Shown: positions 26,601 to 42,000 of the stretch, in pieces | Layout of the letters: the number at the start of each line of letters is the position of its first letter | Position numbering within the stretch: position 1 is the first letter of the stretch | DNA from: Gymnothorax reevesii | Taxonomy: Eukaryota; Chordata; Actinopteri; Anguilliformes; Muraenidae | Assembly: GCA_029721435.1 (NCBI GenBank) | Contig: CM056573.1 | Coordinates: 7,601,001 to 7,665,000 of the forward strand | Direction of reading: 5' to 3' | DNA length: 64,000 nucleotides | Notes under the pieces: generated by a model | Told to the model about the DNA's origin: nothing | What the model saw: the letters and a program-made list of their open reading frames with translations, nothing else | The model's database searches: none | Made by a program: the position numbers and the translations under genes

Positions 26601-29600
26601 GTGCTGTAGCTAAACTGTACCAGCTAGCTAGCAGTCTCATAAATTCACTGAGTGTGACAAAATGAACTGAGCCGCACACATCAGAGCAAGTCATCTGGTC
26701 TCCATCTGTGATGAAAGTAGGGATATTTTATTATCTTATTACAGTTCATATTCATAAATACGTGCCAAACTGCTCAGCTTCCGTAGCTACCTTTTCCCTG
26801 GTATGCAACACCTTCACAAACAGCCAATTCCTGCATGTTCCCATTCATTTCATTGGAGTTTATACATTTTCTTTGATTAGAAATTCTATCTTACTACTTT
26901 TTTGTGAGTTAGTCACCTTTAGCTGACTGGCCTTTTGTCTGTGGGATTTGCTGAGTAATAATGAATAATAGTGAATACTAATAATATAGCTCTTACATGA
27001 CGTTTATGTATTGCTTATCAGCTCTTCCATATCTTGCTGTATGTAAGCCTGTTGCCTTTTAATTAGGGTAATGACAGCTAATGACAAATTACAGGAATGA
27101 CTAAAGAGAAAGAGGGGAATTTTACTCATTTGAATTTACCTGGCCCATACTTATTCATGTGTACAACTGGGCCCAGCTTCTGAATTCAGTATATTATGTG
27201 GAGTTAGCAAAAGGTATATAAAGAACTTATCCTTTGGTCTCCAAAAATGTATGTTTTTCTGAAAATGAAAATCATGACAAATCTCTGTTATGGTATTCAA
27301 CAGGACTTTTGCATAATGCAAGTTCATAAAATTATTTATTGCAGTTTTTTGAAAAATAAAGTAACTTTCAGAGTTCTTTGAAGATGTTTTAACCTACATT
27401 GATTATGTTCATTTTAAGAGGCCTATGCCAAACATCCATGAGGGAAAAAGGAGACTTCGGCTATCGGAGTTAAAGCTGGGACAATCTCATCTCCTTTCTG
27501 TGACGCGCTGGCCTGTACTCATCCTGTTGACGATGAAAAAATGTTTCGGGGGAAAAAAAAAACAATGAAAATCATGCACCTGCCTGCCACCTGCTTTCAA
27601 ACATACTTGGAAAATGACAGAAACAAGAACTTAGCCGAGAACGCGTGAGGGTGCCGGGCGACACGAGCTGATGTTTCAGAAGCCAGCGATAGGGATGCGC
27701 GCTCGACAGTTGAAGTGAAAGTGGGAGCTCGCTCGCTGCTGAAGTGCAGGTGCACAGCGCTGGTGTCTGGCGAAGCGTCGCCCTGATCGCTCGCTCCACC
27801 ACACTTGGCTCACCTCCTATAGACTTTATCTCCAAGGGTGTTGAAACCTGCTGATGGCAAGTTCTTCTTTGGAAACTCTTGCACATCCTATTTCAGTTTC
27901 CTCTGGTCGCTGCCTGTTTTTTTGCTCTGTGCAGCCTCAGAATGAGAGGGCAGTCTCTTCTGATCTGATGTGCAGAATTCCTAGTGGTTTGACTCATGTA
28001 TGTCTCGTGTTTTCGCGTGTTTAATGTTTTAATTAATTAAATAACATCATCTCCTTCATTTCAGTATCCACAGTCTGAGTTTCACCCCGCCCGCAACAAT
28101 GAAGCCAGGCATTTTTCAAAAATATTTTTGCCTTTTTTGATGTCCTCCTGAATTCCTGTAATTTGACCCAAGTCAAATGTAGTCTGCAGTCCGCCTGTGG
28201 TGGAATATATGTATCTCAAGGGGTTGTGTGCATCTGTGGTTTAGCTCCGGGACAGGACTTTGGGTCTCTGTTTGACTCAGTGCTGGTTGCGTCGTGGGCC
28301 TGTTGGAGCTGTTTTTTTCACCAGAGCTTAGTCATTTAGCCATGATGAATCAAAGTGAAATCTTCAGGAACGTTGAAAAAGAAGCTACGGCCTACGACCG
28401 TTCAGCGGCTCCACGATAACCGTAACTTTTTATTGTCAGTAACTATGTTGTGTCAGTTGTTTTAAAATCAGCGGAAATTAAAGAATAGACAGTGCGAAGC
28501 TCAAAGGTATTTTGTTTGCGAGGCACTGGAAATATTCAGAAATCTGTTTTCACGTTTAAAACGCTACTATATTGCTGGCTGGGAGAAATTGGTGCAGTGT
28601 TTCTGTGGAATCTGTTCAGGCATTAGCCTTGTTCATGCTCCTCTCACGGAGGAGTTACCGTAATGCGAATATGTCGTAAAGCTATGCGTACATTTGAGGT
28701 AAACACAGCACTTCATATCAGATTCTGCTATAGCGGTGCTCAAATCAATAGATGCGCTGGGAAATATGCCAATGATGCGCCGAATACTAGAGAACTAGGT
28801 GTATCCTGCTGTATGAATTACGCCACGAAGCCTGACCCAGTCATTTCTACATGATTAACCATTTCTTCAGCACTTGACACCATGTCCCCTCCCAGTGCCA
28901 AGATTGTCATTTTACTGTTTGCTGTGTGAAAGGCGGGATTGGGGTTGTGGGTCGTTCATCAGTGAACGATTTAAATCATGTGCACTGAATATAGCAATAT
29001 AGCAATATTTAATTTAAAATGATACACGTGATGCTCAAAAGAATCTAATAGGAACTACACTGTAATGCATATCAAGCTGGTCAAACATAGAAAAGTAAGT
29101 TCACTGGCTGCTTGCCTCAAAAATGTCAGTGAACTCAACTAAAAGCGAGTCAGCGCAACTTGAACATAAGCTTTGTTTCAGCTCACAATTAGTTGAGACA
29201 ATGGACCCCAAGTTTGACCCTTGACAACTTATGAACTTGAGGTCAATATCTAAAACTTGTCATGACAAGTGCTGTTAAACAAAACTAAGTTCACAACTTT
29301 ATGGGGCTATCGTGTTTTACAGTGAATATTTAATTACACAAAAATAGATGTGATGCTAACAACAACATTCTAACGGGAACTAATGGCCCTTTGAGAGCCA
29401 CAGTCCTTCTCTGTACGATGGAGTATTCTTCCCACTACATAAATTAATGAGTTTGTGCGTGTGTGAGTTTGCATACGTATATGCAAGACTATCAAATTAA
29501 TGTACTCCACCACTCAAAAGTTTGGAATCACTTGTCATTTACAACAACGATTCTGTTTAAAAAAAAAAAAAAAAAACTAGTGCATCATAAACAGTGGAAA

Positions 29601-30003
29601 TAAAATCAAAAAGGAGTGATCTGAAAAGTATGCTAACGTTTGGATCCAGGTTTAGGGTCATTGTTTTGCTACTACATAAAGTTCCCTCCTTTTAAATCTA
29701 TTGGAAAATAATGAGCGATTCCTGGCTTTTCATTGGCGTGTACATGCAGTTGCACGTGACCATGTTTTTGTATATGCATGTATTTATGCGCATATGCATA
29801 ATTGATGAACGTGGGTTCGCGCATACTTGTATGCACGTGAGTGCGTATGTAGATGAGTGTTGGGGTGTTAAACGAAAGCCAGTGCGTGAGTACAAGTGTG
29901 GACAGCAGGTGTGACTCCTTATGTGTGTGTGTGTGTGTGCGTGTGTGTGTGTGTGTGTGTTTCTGGACTGGATGTAAACTCATGTGAGTATCTGCGTGTA
30001 GGC

Positions 30004-30044
<41 letters not shown>

Positions 30045-33000
30045 GTGTGCTACACTGCCTGCAGATCTAATGGCACAGAGAGAGGAAGTGGTGCTTTTAT
30101 CTCAGCTCTGCATCTCCTGTGCTCGATAAAGCCCAAATGTATCGGGGTTAAAATTATCTCGCAGGATCTCGCAAACTGCGACACAACTCTGCAGCACACA
30201 ATTCAGGCTGGAGCAAGGGAGCTGAGCCACATTATAGCTACAGGTCTTTTTAGGTTCCCATTTAAACATGCTTTCGGCATAGTGTAAAACCAGTCCTGCA
30301 TGGTACACCCTGCGCAGCACTGAGGGAACAAACAACTTAGCATCCCATTTGGAACAGAATTTTCATTAGGAAATATATTTTGTGTCCCAGCCGAATGTTC
30401 CCATACAGTTTCATCATTTCATAAAGATAAAATAATAACACATCTTCTTTTTTATTATTTAAACCATATTTTAGTCATTTTACATTTGTCCCAAGAGCTG
30501 GGCTCAGAGGGAACTTACGCCACAGTAACTTTTCATTTGGAACAGAGCATCCCATAGGTTCAGATTTGAAGTTAATTAATGTTAATCCGCTGTATCAGTG
30601 AGTATGAGGTCACCAATACGTGTTTCCAACGCTGAAGAAATATAATATCACTAACTTTCTATTTCATGCGGTCTAACCACCCAATGTCATTGTTTTAATT
30701 GCATCCTTTATGATATTTTCAACCTCCCCCTTGGTTGAGTGGGTGCTGAAACTCTTAAGTTTAACACCTGAAATTACTCCTCTCGCTAGGTGTGCGATAA
30801 GAAGGATGGGAGTTTCTAGTTACAAAATTAGCTAGTTCCTGAAAGTTGTGCAAAAAGTGTTATCCCTTTTTAATGTAGGTTACTAATGGTAGCGTTTCTT
30901 AAATTATGGCCTTTGTTTACTCTTTGTTGCCTATGGATGGTTTTCCGCACTGGCCTCACTGGCCTTACATTTAGCGTGCGAGGGCACAAAATCCCAAACA
31001 GGAGCTTTTAAACCCGCTCTTTCCCTTACAGGCTATCCTTAAATAGCCTACTCTACAGGGTATGCTATCTGTATACCAGTCAGACCACTCACATGTAAAT
31101 AGTTAATCTCAGTATTAACAAATAGACACAGTGGTAGTTTGGCGTCTGGACTCTGGCCCTGACATACCTGACGGCCTGCTGCGTTTGAGAAGATAGGAGG
31201 GAGTATCATGACGTAACATCCTCTGGAGTGATTTTCACAACCCACAGGTGGGCATTGAGGTGGTGGTGGGATGTTAACTAGTGACATGCGAGAGTGATGC
31301 AGCAGCAGGCTGTGTTACTAGCAGCAGCAGAGAATTGTGCAGCACAGCTGCAGGCAGTGGCTTTTTTTTTTTTTGATGCAGAAGCTGAGCGGGAGAGCAG
31401 TTTAAATAGCTCACCGCACAGAAGGGCAGGGCAGTGGCAGATATACATGGGAGTATTTATGAGAATCAGGGAACTTGTCAAGTTATCTGCCTGAACTAGC
31501 TTCTCAAGCTACTTCCCTATTGTATGTTGACTTGTTATATGCACTCATTTCAGCAGTTTTGCGTATCCCAAAGTACCTTAACTGGGAAAAGTACTGAACA
31601 TCAACAACACTTTTTGAATAGACTAATGTACATTATTAAATTAGTGTTTTCATTCATTGTGGTGAAGATGCAGGTAGAATTCTTCCACTCATAAATTTTC
31701 AGTACAAGGAACTTGTCATTGAAATGGTTCCTCAGCAAATTCCTCTTTTTTTCCATAAATTTTAAACCTGATTAATGTTAATGTTGTGAACTTTGAAAGA
31801 CAGTTTCTTTAAGGTATGTTAAATTCTAGCTTAAACATTGACCAAACTGCATTGTGCACGCTTCCCGTTCAGAATGACTAGGGCAAATTAGGATGTGCCT
31901 TTCACACTGCGGCACGCAGGAATGGTCCTCTGTTTCGTTAGGCGTATAACTTCCCCATATTCCTGAGACGGAGCGTGTCAGCAGAACTGGTTCCCCGTTT
32001 CCCAGCAAGGCATTGAAAAACAGTAGCGGTGCTTGTACATTCGATCCCTGTACCGATCCTACACTATAGACTTCAGCTTCCGCTTCTATCCAGTTTCCCC
32101 TTTCTGTCATATGGTGTTCTGAACAGGGGGGGAAACATTTTTCAGGGAACCAGATTTGAATTAGGATAGCATTTTACGGGAGAGTGCGCAAGTTACAACC
32201 CTTCAGCTGTGTCAGTGGCCTCAGACAGTCTGATTTAAATTGTACAGTGACTGTGTTGACTGAGACGCAGTTCAGAGAGTCCAGCGATGCTGCATTTCTG
32301 TCGAGTGCAGCAAATGTCTTCCTCGACAATGCTGAAGACCCACGCACTGTTTTTTTTTTTTAGTTCTCGACCTTTCCACTATTAAGACCTGTCATTGAAA
32401 GCTCTTGAGTGACTATCACTCGGTGAAGAACTCACAGATGTCTTTCCGTACTGACTTAAAAGGATAAAGATACAACTTCAGCTCAGGGTGAACTGTGAAC
32501 GACTCTTTCAGTTATGTTTGTATAATTCCCTATCGGTGCTTCCCTTTCAGTCACTTCTCCATAATTCTTGGTGTTTCAGTTGGACAGTTCTCCTTTCCCC
32601 TGGATTCCTATATTTCATTATCTCCCCTTCTTCCTCTTCGCTCTCGGCTTGTACAAACAGCGGTTCATGGATGAGGAAATGCCGATTCTGCTCTCGCACA
32701 CAAACTGCACAGCTTTTGTTGTTGGGCTACCAACAACTTCAGCTTGTCAGAGAAAAGCGACATCTGCGCACCTATAGTGACGCCTCTAAGATAATGGAAC
32801 GCGATGGCATTAATTTTGAAGCCATACAAAGCTGCAACGTTATGGCACTCTTATGATATTTGCCTGTGTTTTGACGAAGCGACTTACATAAATATTTGGA
32901 CACTGACAAATTTATGGCTATTTTGATGGCCTACCACAACATACCAGAGTTCAGTACTGAAATGGCCTCAAATTGCTGGTTCTCAGCATTAATTTGAGTG

Positions 33001-36000
33001 TTGCGAATGGGACAGGTATTACAGCAATTTTTGTTAGGCCCTTTATTAAGGAACCAAAAGTAATTCAACAATTGGTCGCTCAGCTGGTCCATGGCCCGTT
33101 AAGTGTCATTCCGTCATTGCATAATTAACTAGTAAGCTGATTAATGGTCAAAAAGTTGATTTGAAGTGTGGAATCAGTATTTCTAAACTATCGTTAACTC
33201 ACAAAATGAAGTCCATGGAGCGGTCCCAGCCAGTGAAGCAAGAGATCAGCTGAGAAATCTTTACAAACCCTCTCGGGAGAACACCATGGCGAGCTGAGGA
33301 ACTGCGATGTGCCTGGAGGACCAGAGATTACAATGTAGTGGTAAACAAAGAAACACTTTTCCTGCTGAAGAAAAACCGCTTCATAACAGTTTGCCACATC
33401 AATAACACCCTCCAGGAGGTTGGCATATCTACATTCAAGTAAAAAAAAATCAAGGGAACGGTTTCGCAGCATAAACACTCTTGGTTGTTTCATTTAAAAT
33501 CCACTGAAGGGAGAAAAAACTAGACCGCGCGCTCTCTGCTCTTGGTAAATTCCACCATGGTCATATAGGCGCCAGCTTCCAGTCATGGCAAATAGCATTG
33601 TAAACATCTCCGTTCAGAAATAAATAATTTAAATAATTAGAAAAGATTGCTATAGGGCTCTTTTTTCCAAAAAAGGACATACTTATAATTGAAAGCTTTC
33701 AGGATATAACCAATATGATCAAAATTAAATAAACTGATAGTTCAGCGTGTTTATTCATACATATCAGTAAAACTACAGTTTAGGAGAAAATAAAAAAGGT
33801 ATATTTCTGTACAGTTTTCAAGCCCAACAGCAACAAACCATTTTAACACATGCACATCCAAACTGCTTAAAGCACTAAATGCTTTGTTGTTGCCATGACC
33901 ACCGGATGTTACCACGAGAAAGGGGCCTTCGCGCGTTCTACTTTTTTCTCTACGTCATTGCTCTGAGCCAAATTGCTGAAAATTGCGTCCGTCTCTTCAT
34001 ACTTATTTACCTGACTATTAGCTGTTACGCCATTATATGGCACTTCATCACAAATAAGCTCTTCTAATTGAGAAGCAGGACTGCAATGTTTAATTGAATT
34101 GTTTTGATTTTCATTTCGACTAAGTGGCCTGGGATTCCTTCCTTGAATATGGTTAACTCATGCATTCATCATGACGTAAAAAAATAATAATTCTAAGATA
34201 GTTTGGTGCGCTATACATGCTGCTCGCATTTCGATCTCACTTCTCGGAACAACTTGAACAGTTAACAATTGACAACCTGTATGAATAGATAAAATTCACA
34301 TTGTTGCTGTGCTCGAACATAATTTGCTTGATACTACTGTGTTGATGCGCTGCACATACTGCTTACGTTTTGTCCTCTCTTCTCTGACCAACTTAAACCG
34401 TTAATGACCGCATGATTAGTTATATTTCGGATTGTTGCGATGCGTCCTTATATTATTCACCTGATAGTATAATGTCGAAGGTTATTCTGAAAGATCGGGC
34501 AAACGTTTGGTTTTTCCGTTGCTGTGCTCGTGCCTTGACTGCGGGTTGGTGCAGCGCACTGCACTCTCCAGTTTCACCCTTCTTCCTGTGTCTCTGTTTC
34601 CTGTTTATCTCGCTGTCATTCGTTTCAAAAAAAGCGTGACGGTGAGAGAACCAGCGGTGACCTATTCCCCTAGCAAAGAGAAAAAATAGAAAAAAAGGAA
34701 ATGTGAATTAATTTTGATTATTTTTAATCGGCAGGGATGGTGTTAAGAAAATTAGTCTTGATGCGTGAATACTGCATGGATGCTTCTGTTTTTCTGACTA
34801 ATTGCCATTTTTGTTTCTGTATTATTTAATTTTGCCCTCTTTCCATGGTGTAATGAATTTGTAAAATGTAGGCCCTTATAGAGTACATGTCATACAGAAG
34901 TGCTTCGTTCATTGCATTTTGCTTGAAAGATGGCATTGCCTTTGCATCCTCTTCCAATCAGTTTCAAATAATTTAATTTTATCCCCTCTGAATTATATGC
35001 ATTTTTATTTATAAATGTCAAAACGATGTGGAGTACGGGTGCAAGGAAGCAATAATGTAAGCGTAACAAGTGATATAGTGGGTCCTCTTCATGGGATAGT
35101 TACGCATAAATTGAGGAGCCAAGTATTGAGTAAAATAATTTGGAGTTGATTCTTGATAAGAAGGTTGAATTTGTCAGAGGAACAGTTGTCTCTAATTGTC
35201 TGGTAATTTTTACACTGAGAGGAGTTGAAAATGGGTGATGGCAATTGTTATTGGTTTGCATACAAGGGCTATTAGTGAGTTTTTTTTCCCATTTCCAGTT
35301 TTACCCTATCTATTCGTCTTCTACGGTTTTCACTTGGACTGTTGTCAGATTATTTTCTTGATTAGAAGCAACACAAGTGACACAGCTTGAACAATGAACC
35401 CAGTAATAAGTAAAATTAAAACTTTGTTAATAATGCAAAAATGTTTTACAAATCGTTTCAACCTTTAGACCAGAGTTAGAAGGCAAGAAGTATTACATGG
35501 AGTATTAATGCATTACTACATGGGGTATTAATGGATTTGTGTTTAAGGCACCATACAATCAGAGTTGCAAATCATTGCTATTTTGCTGCTAGTGATCCTG
35601 GCGATGGTCTTGTTATATCAGGGTTTTTTTGTTTGTGTGTGTGTATATGTAGATTATTTCGAAAAATAATTTGAAAGATGGACTGGTCAGACCACAGTAC
35701 TCCTTTCCACTATGAGTTAGTCCATGTCAGATGAGCTCGAGTTCAGAGAAGTCTTTGTTTTTGGAAATAATAGTCTAAGTGGTCTGAGGGCCATAGCTAT
35801 CCCTACTTGAGTTGCATTAGTGTGTTTAGCATGGGCAAATTGCTTATCCATGTGGGAAGTATTGATACAGAAGGGTGCATACACATTTTGGAGCATTTTA
35901 TATGCCTTCCAGACATTTTACCAGTCTTTTTTCGGGGAGATCCCTGCATGTTCTGCTTGGACAACACCAAGACATACTTAGCATGCATTATAACAAAAGA

Positions 36001-39000
36001 TAATTGTGGAAGCAAAAGTGACTATCACGGCGCGGGTTCGAGCCCCAGTTGTACCATCCGACAGTGGTTGGCAGCTTTTTCAGAAGTAGCGCACAATTGG
36101 CCAATGTGCTACAGGGATGCAAATTGGTAAGGATCTGCCGGACAGGGTAATATAAGTTGCTTTGTTCGTTCCTTAGGCACCTCCTGTTGGCCAGACGGGT
36201 GCTCGTCAGGAAGATTCTAAGCTTGTTCATGTTCGGGTATCCTCTGCTCTTGTTCTAAACTTGCGACGATTCAACCAATGAGTGTATAAGAAGCGGTGGC
36301 TGACAGGCGCGTGCTTCGGAGGAGAGCCACAAGCTGTCTTCACTCCCCTGAGTTGGCAATAGGGGGTCGCCTCTGCGAAAAGCCTTGTACATAGATCCCC
36401 AATTGGACATTCCGGATTCAGGTGGGATTGGAGATGCCAAATTTTTAAAAATTAAAAAAAATTACAACAATAAAAATAAAAAAAAGGAAGTTCTATATCA
36501 TGCATGACTGGGAACATATTCTGCTTTTGAAACTCCATCAATCAGTGTCCTTAATCCAAAAGCAACCACGGAGAGTTATTAAAAGGATGGTATTAAAAGT
36601 GTTTAAAGGTGATGTTACACAATGGTAAATTTGCACCTGTTCCAACTTCATTGGAATGTTTTGCAGGCATCACATTTTGAAATAGCAATAACTTGAAAAA
36701 AAAAAATAATAATGATTTGATGGGTTAAAATGTCACGCATTTTGTGATAGAACATTTTAAATTTATTACTAGTTAAAAGGGATATATGCAAATTAATATT
36801 GCCATATTTATTTACAACTTACTCATTAACCCAATTCCTCTGGAATTGAGGTTGCAAACCATGTCATATTTGAATGGAGCCCATGGGCTACAGAAAGTAA
36901 ACAATATTAAAACAGTCATTGTGCTTTCGGATTATTATTGCCATCTATTGCACTGTTAAATCGTTCCATTGTGCCTGTAGCGCCCAGCAATCAGCAAACT
37001 CAGAGGAGATGAAAATTAGAGCAGCGAGCTAAAATACTTAATGTGTCACAGCTATTTAATTTAGACCTTCATCTGGCACAATACAAACCGAAGTACTTCA
37101 TTTATAGCTGCTAAAAATTATTATTACTATTATTGTTATTATTATTATCAGCTTGTAAATGTCTTTAGTGTTTTCTGTCATTTATTCAAGCATGCATTTG
37201 TTAGATTTGTGATAGCATTTTAGGTGGCTTGATATCCATAATACCTTATAATCTATGCTTTCATAAACTGATTTATTTTGAGTAGACATGCTTACAACGG
37301 TATTTAAAAGTACACAACATGCATACAGTCCTAATTTCTTATTAAAGTAATTTAAGTTATGAAATGAAACCGCCATATTCATACTAGGTACATACCAGCG
37401 GAACAAGAGGCTAAACCTTATCAACTGTAGCTCCAATATATATCAAAGCTTGAAAAAAAGACCTCTCAGAGACAGTGTCCAGGATATTTATTGAGCTCAA
37501 TAAAATATCTCCATTAGCAGCCGCCCCCAGCCTTCATGTTTAGACCATGGGCATTGACCCTCCCGAGTGCACACGAGTCCCGGTGTGGCATTAGTTCCCC
37601 TCTCGGCCTGTGCACATGCTGATACTAAACAGCGGCCCCCTGCCCTCTTTTCCAGCCAATAATATAAAAGTAGAGGCTCAGAGTGACGAGGAGAATGGGC
37701 GTGCCTGTGAGAGGATTGGGGAGGAGGAAGAAAGCGCGGAGGACTTGCGCGTGCTCGATGCCTCGGGAGCCAAACTGAACGGTTCCCACCAGGACCCCGA
37801 GGGGAAGGCCTACTCCCCGGCCGGGCCCATTCGACTCCCCAACGGGAAGCTCAAGTGCGATATCTGTGGGATAATTTGCATCGGCCCCAATGTGTTGATG
37901 GTTCACAAACGGAGCCACACTGGTAAGAGTTCTGCCCGACTCGACACCCTGTCTTTTACACCTTAAATTAAGACATGCAAGCCAGCGCTTCTATTAAAAG
38001 ACTAAAATTAGCTCTTTTATCAGCCATGTGAAAAGTGACATTAACCCCTTAAACTCACATTTTTTCACTTAAATTTTCCCTTAAGTAGGTTCGAAACCAG
38101 AAAAGGCACTTTTATATTGTAGCACAATGTCACACACAAATTCTATATCTGGTGGACGCAGCTCTTCACTGAGGCTACATCACACTTATATTGTGAGAAA
38201 TATTCAAACCCAGGGTGCATTGTTTTTATGGCCGCAGCATTACATTAGATGGAAAATATCTGGATCTATTTTATCATTTTATACAGGTTTCCCTGTGCAA
38301 CCCCATTTCCAAAAAAGTCGGGACGCAGTGTAAAATGTAAATAAAAACAAAATGCAATAATCTGCCAGTCATTTCAGTTTAATTCAAATGAAAATAGTAC
38401 AGTGACAACGTATACTTTAAGATGTTGAAACTGAAAGACTTTATTGTTTTTTGAAAAATATCTGCTCATTTTTAATTTGATGCCAACAACACACTTCTAA
38501 AAAGTTGAAAAGGGCATGTTTACCTCTGTGTTGCATCACCTCTTCTGTTAAAAAACACTCTTAAAACAATTGAGAATGGAGGGCTTTACCTGCAGTCATT
38601 TTTAAAGCAAAATGTTTTCCCATTCTTTCTTGTTGTAGGATTTCAGCTGCTAAACGCTTTGTTACCTCCTTTCTGATATGGTTTGTCCCATAATGTGTCA
38701 AATATTTTCATTGGCTGACAGGTCTGGACTGCAGGCAGGCCATTTTAGCACCCGTACTCTTTTACTATGGAGCCATTTTGTTGTAGTACGTGCAGAATAT
38801 GGTGGTTGACATTGTTCCCTCTCCTCTTTAGCCCACAGGATGTGGTGTCCTGTGAAAAAATTTCACCTTTTGATTGGCCTTGTCAATTTTAAATAAGCTG
38901 GGTCCTGAGATGGCAGCAGTATTTCTGGAATTTATATTTGGTTTTACGTTTTAGGTGGTTGAGTTTTAACTTGCATTTGTGGATGAAGCAATAAACTGTG

Positions 39001-42000
39001 CTCAATGCCATATTTACTTCTGAAAGACTCTTTTGGATGCTCTTTTAATCCCACTCATGTTAATGACCTAATAAGCTGTGAGATTACAGGTACTTAAATG
39101 TTCCTCCGTGTTGTCTTTGTTTTATTTTTAATTAAATATATAATTTTAATGATTTGCAGATCACTGCATTCTGTCTTTATTTACATTTTACACAGAGTCC
39201 AACTTTTTTGGAAACAGGGTTGTAGTTCAGCAGGACATACTTGGGATTGTTGGAGCCCTTGTTATCTCTCCCAGAATTTAAAATAGGCCTGAAGTTTTGC
39301 AGGTTTGAATACAGCAGCTGCATTTAACAGATCCATTTATGGCTCTGTAGGTTATATGGGGTTAATGAGTTTTTTTTCAATACACCTTCCATAAGAGACA
39401 CAATTAGCCCTTTTAATGCATCCTCTTTGAGAGGACAAAATGAGCTTTTCTATCGCACCTTCAATGTGCGATAAAAATGAGCCAAATTCCCATCCTTATT
39501 TCAACTCCAACAGAGCTTATATGAGTCCATCTTCACCGTCTTGGACTCAAATAAACTCCATTAGAGTTGATTAAACACAACATTTTAGTGCATTGCACAT
39601 AATAGGCAGGGGTGTAAAGTCCGGGTTCAGAAAGAAAAAAATCCTCCCCAGAACTTTATTCCAACCACCTTGATTTACTTCAGGCAGGAGATGGAGCCAA
39701 TATGAGTGATCAGCTCATTCTTGGCTGGGCTTTTACTCTCTGACCCCTGCATTTTACATCTCTGATTATTGGGACACATTAACCGGTGTTGTCCAATTGC
39801 CCCTTCAGTTGGACACATTCACAAGCTCTCTCATTGAACCTTCACTGAGAGATGCAAGTCAGTTCCACCAATTCACCGAGAGGCAGAGATGTGGATTTAG
39901 CCAGAGATATCAAACCAGAGCCTGACTTCTGTAGTATTTTCTGAAAAGCCACAGGAGATGTGGAAACATTCGACGGGAGTGTTCAATTAGGAGCAGTTCC
40001 ACTGTGCTGCTCGTAATATTCCTCGCGTTTCTGAGGCTTCGCTGAGATGGGCCTGGGTGTACATAAATCATTACTGACACTTTGTCAACAGGACGATTTG
40101 CCCTCCATGTTTTTTAAACTGACTACAAAAAACTTCTGGATGCTTTTTGAGAGGAAGCTGGAGGGCCACATTGTCTAAGGAGGTTTAGGGAGGATGTGCA
40201 GGGAGGATGTGAGAGTATCTCCCCGAGTCTAACACCAGAACCCATTCATATTTAGCCAGAGCAAAATTATTGTCTTGTATCTGGTATGCATTAGGCAGAC
40301 AAATTGTGATTTCGATTGGGTTGTTGTCTACTTAGGAATTCATGGATTTGAATAGACCAAAGGGAACACAGCTCACTCAGGGCCGTCTCAGGAGTTAATC
40401 TGTGAAGACATGTGACTTCCATGCGTAGTTTTGTATTTGTGTTAAGCAGGTGTTCCATAATATTTCATGTTTTCTTCTCATATGCGAGGATTTTCACTTT
40501 TGGGAAAAAACGAGGAATTGAAGGAGTAGATATTCTGAAAATAATGGGAATTTGAGGATGCAGAACCTAGAACCTTCTTGTTGCATTTGGATGAAATTTA
40601 GGGGTGAAAAAAACAGGAATTTCCTTGTCTTAATGTTTTATCATAAAATTAATATTTTGGCAATCTAGAAATGTGGGATATGTGGTATTTAAACACACTC
40701 ATGACCACCTTAACAGAAGGCCTGTGCCGTGCGTACATACAGGGCATAGGTGTGAATATTGAAACTAAGCTCCCAGCGCAATCAACCTGATAAGTCAGGC
40801 CGCAGCTGAACAGCACAATTATTATAGCATTAAGAGTATCTAGTATTTAAAGTGGATATTCATTTGTGAAGAATCTAACCACTGGTGGGGAACGTTATTC
40901 AAAAAGGCATTTAACTGCTACTTTTCAGAGACTAATGAAACCAAAAATGGGGAAAAAGGAAATGCAAGGAAAATGTAAATGCGGAAGAAGGTATAATAAC
41001 AGATATAATGAAGTGTCTCTCATTTAAATATAAAATATTCTGTGGTGAAACTGTGCTCTTCAAATGCATTTTTAATGAGTTTCATTTTTTATATTTTTTG
41101 CTGCTTCACTGGTGGCTTATTTCATTGAGGCTTTGAAAGGTATGGACGGTATTAAAGACTTCCCTGAGAATGCCACAACACACGCAGATGGGATATTGGT
41201 TTATTCCAGAGTTGGTGATCAGGAAGACTGGCTCTCAACACAAAGTGTCTCCTTCGCCTTATTTAAATGAGTTTGAATTTGCATTGTGATGCGCCGCTCT
41301 GATTTCAGAGAAGAAGAGGAAGGGGGGGGGGGCTGAGGGAAAAAAATGAGATTTTCAGATCAAATTGACCCAGGCAGCGGTGCGTTACGAAACTGGCAGC
41401 TTGTCTGAAAGGCTCTTGTTCGCTGGCTGTGGCGGGCGGCGGAGAGGCCGGGAGATGTAGAGAGCGAGGAGGAGAGGGGAAAGGCAGGCCTCCTCGCGAG
41501 CTCCGCGCCTCAGTCGGCTTCACTCCTCCGCCGGGCGCATTGTTTCAGCGCTCCGGAGTGTCGCGGAACAGCGACCCTTGCGCTGAAGCTGCGGTGCTGC
41601 CATTTGCGGCGACGCTTCCAGTCTTTCGCAGCGTTTGCCCGAACAAAGACATAATTCAGACCCGCGCAGGTCTGTGGGGATGGTGGAATTGTTCTTGCAG
41701 AAGTGTCAGGCAGTCAGTTAATGACGGCGAGAGGTTGAGCTGAAGCCTGTAGTGTTGTGGTGCTGTCCGTCAGTTAACCCTTGGAGCACTGTAGGCAACC
41801 ATAGTTGCCCAATAACATAAGATATCAAAATCAGATGCTGTTGAAAACCTATCATGTAGCAACTTGTTTAAAGCAGGGGAGCTCTTTTAAACTATTTGCC
41901 CCATGATAGATTTTCAACCACTCAGGATCATTACATTTTTAATTCCTCAAAAATTCAGCGCTCTAAGGGTTAATGTGCAACTTGTGACCCGATTTCTTCC

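Noticed and set aside
36030..36060. Possible functional tRNA gene
   Set aside because: A B box is present, but no A box or foldable acceptor and anticodon arms were found; the downstream body and A-rich tail fit a SINE.
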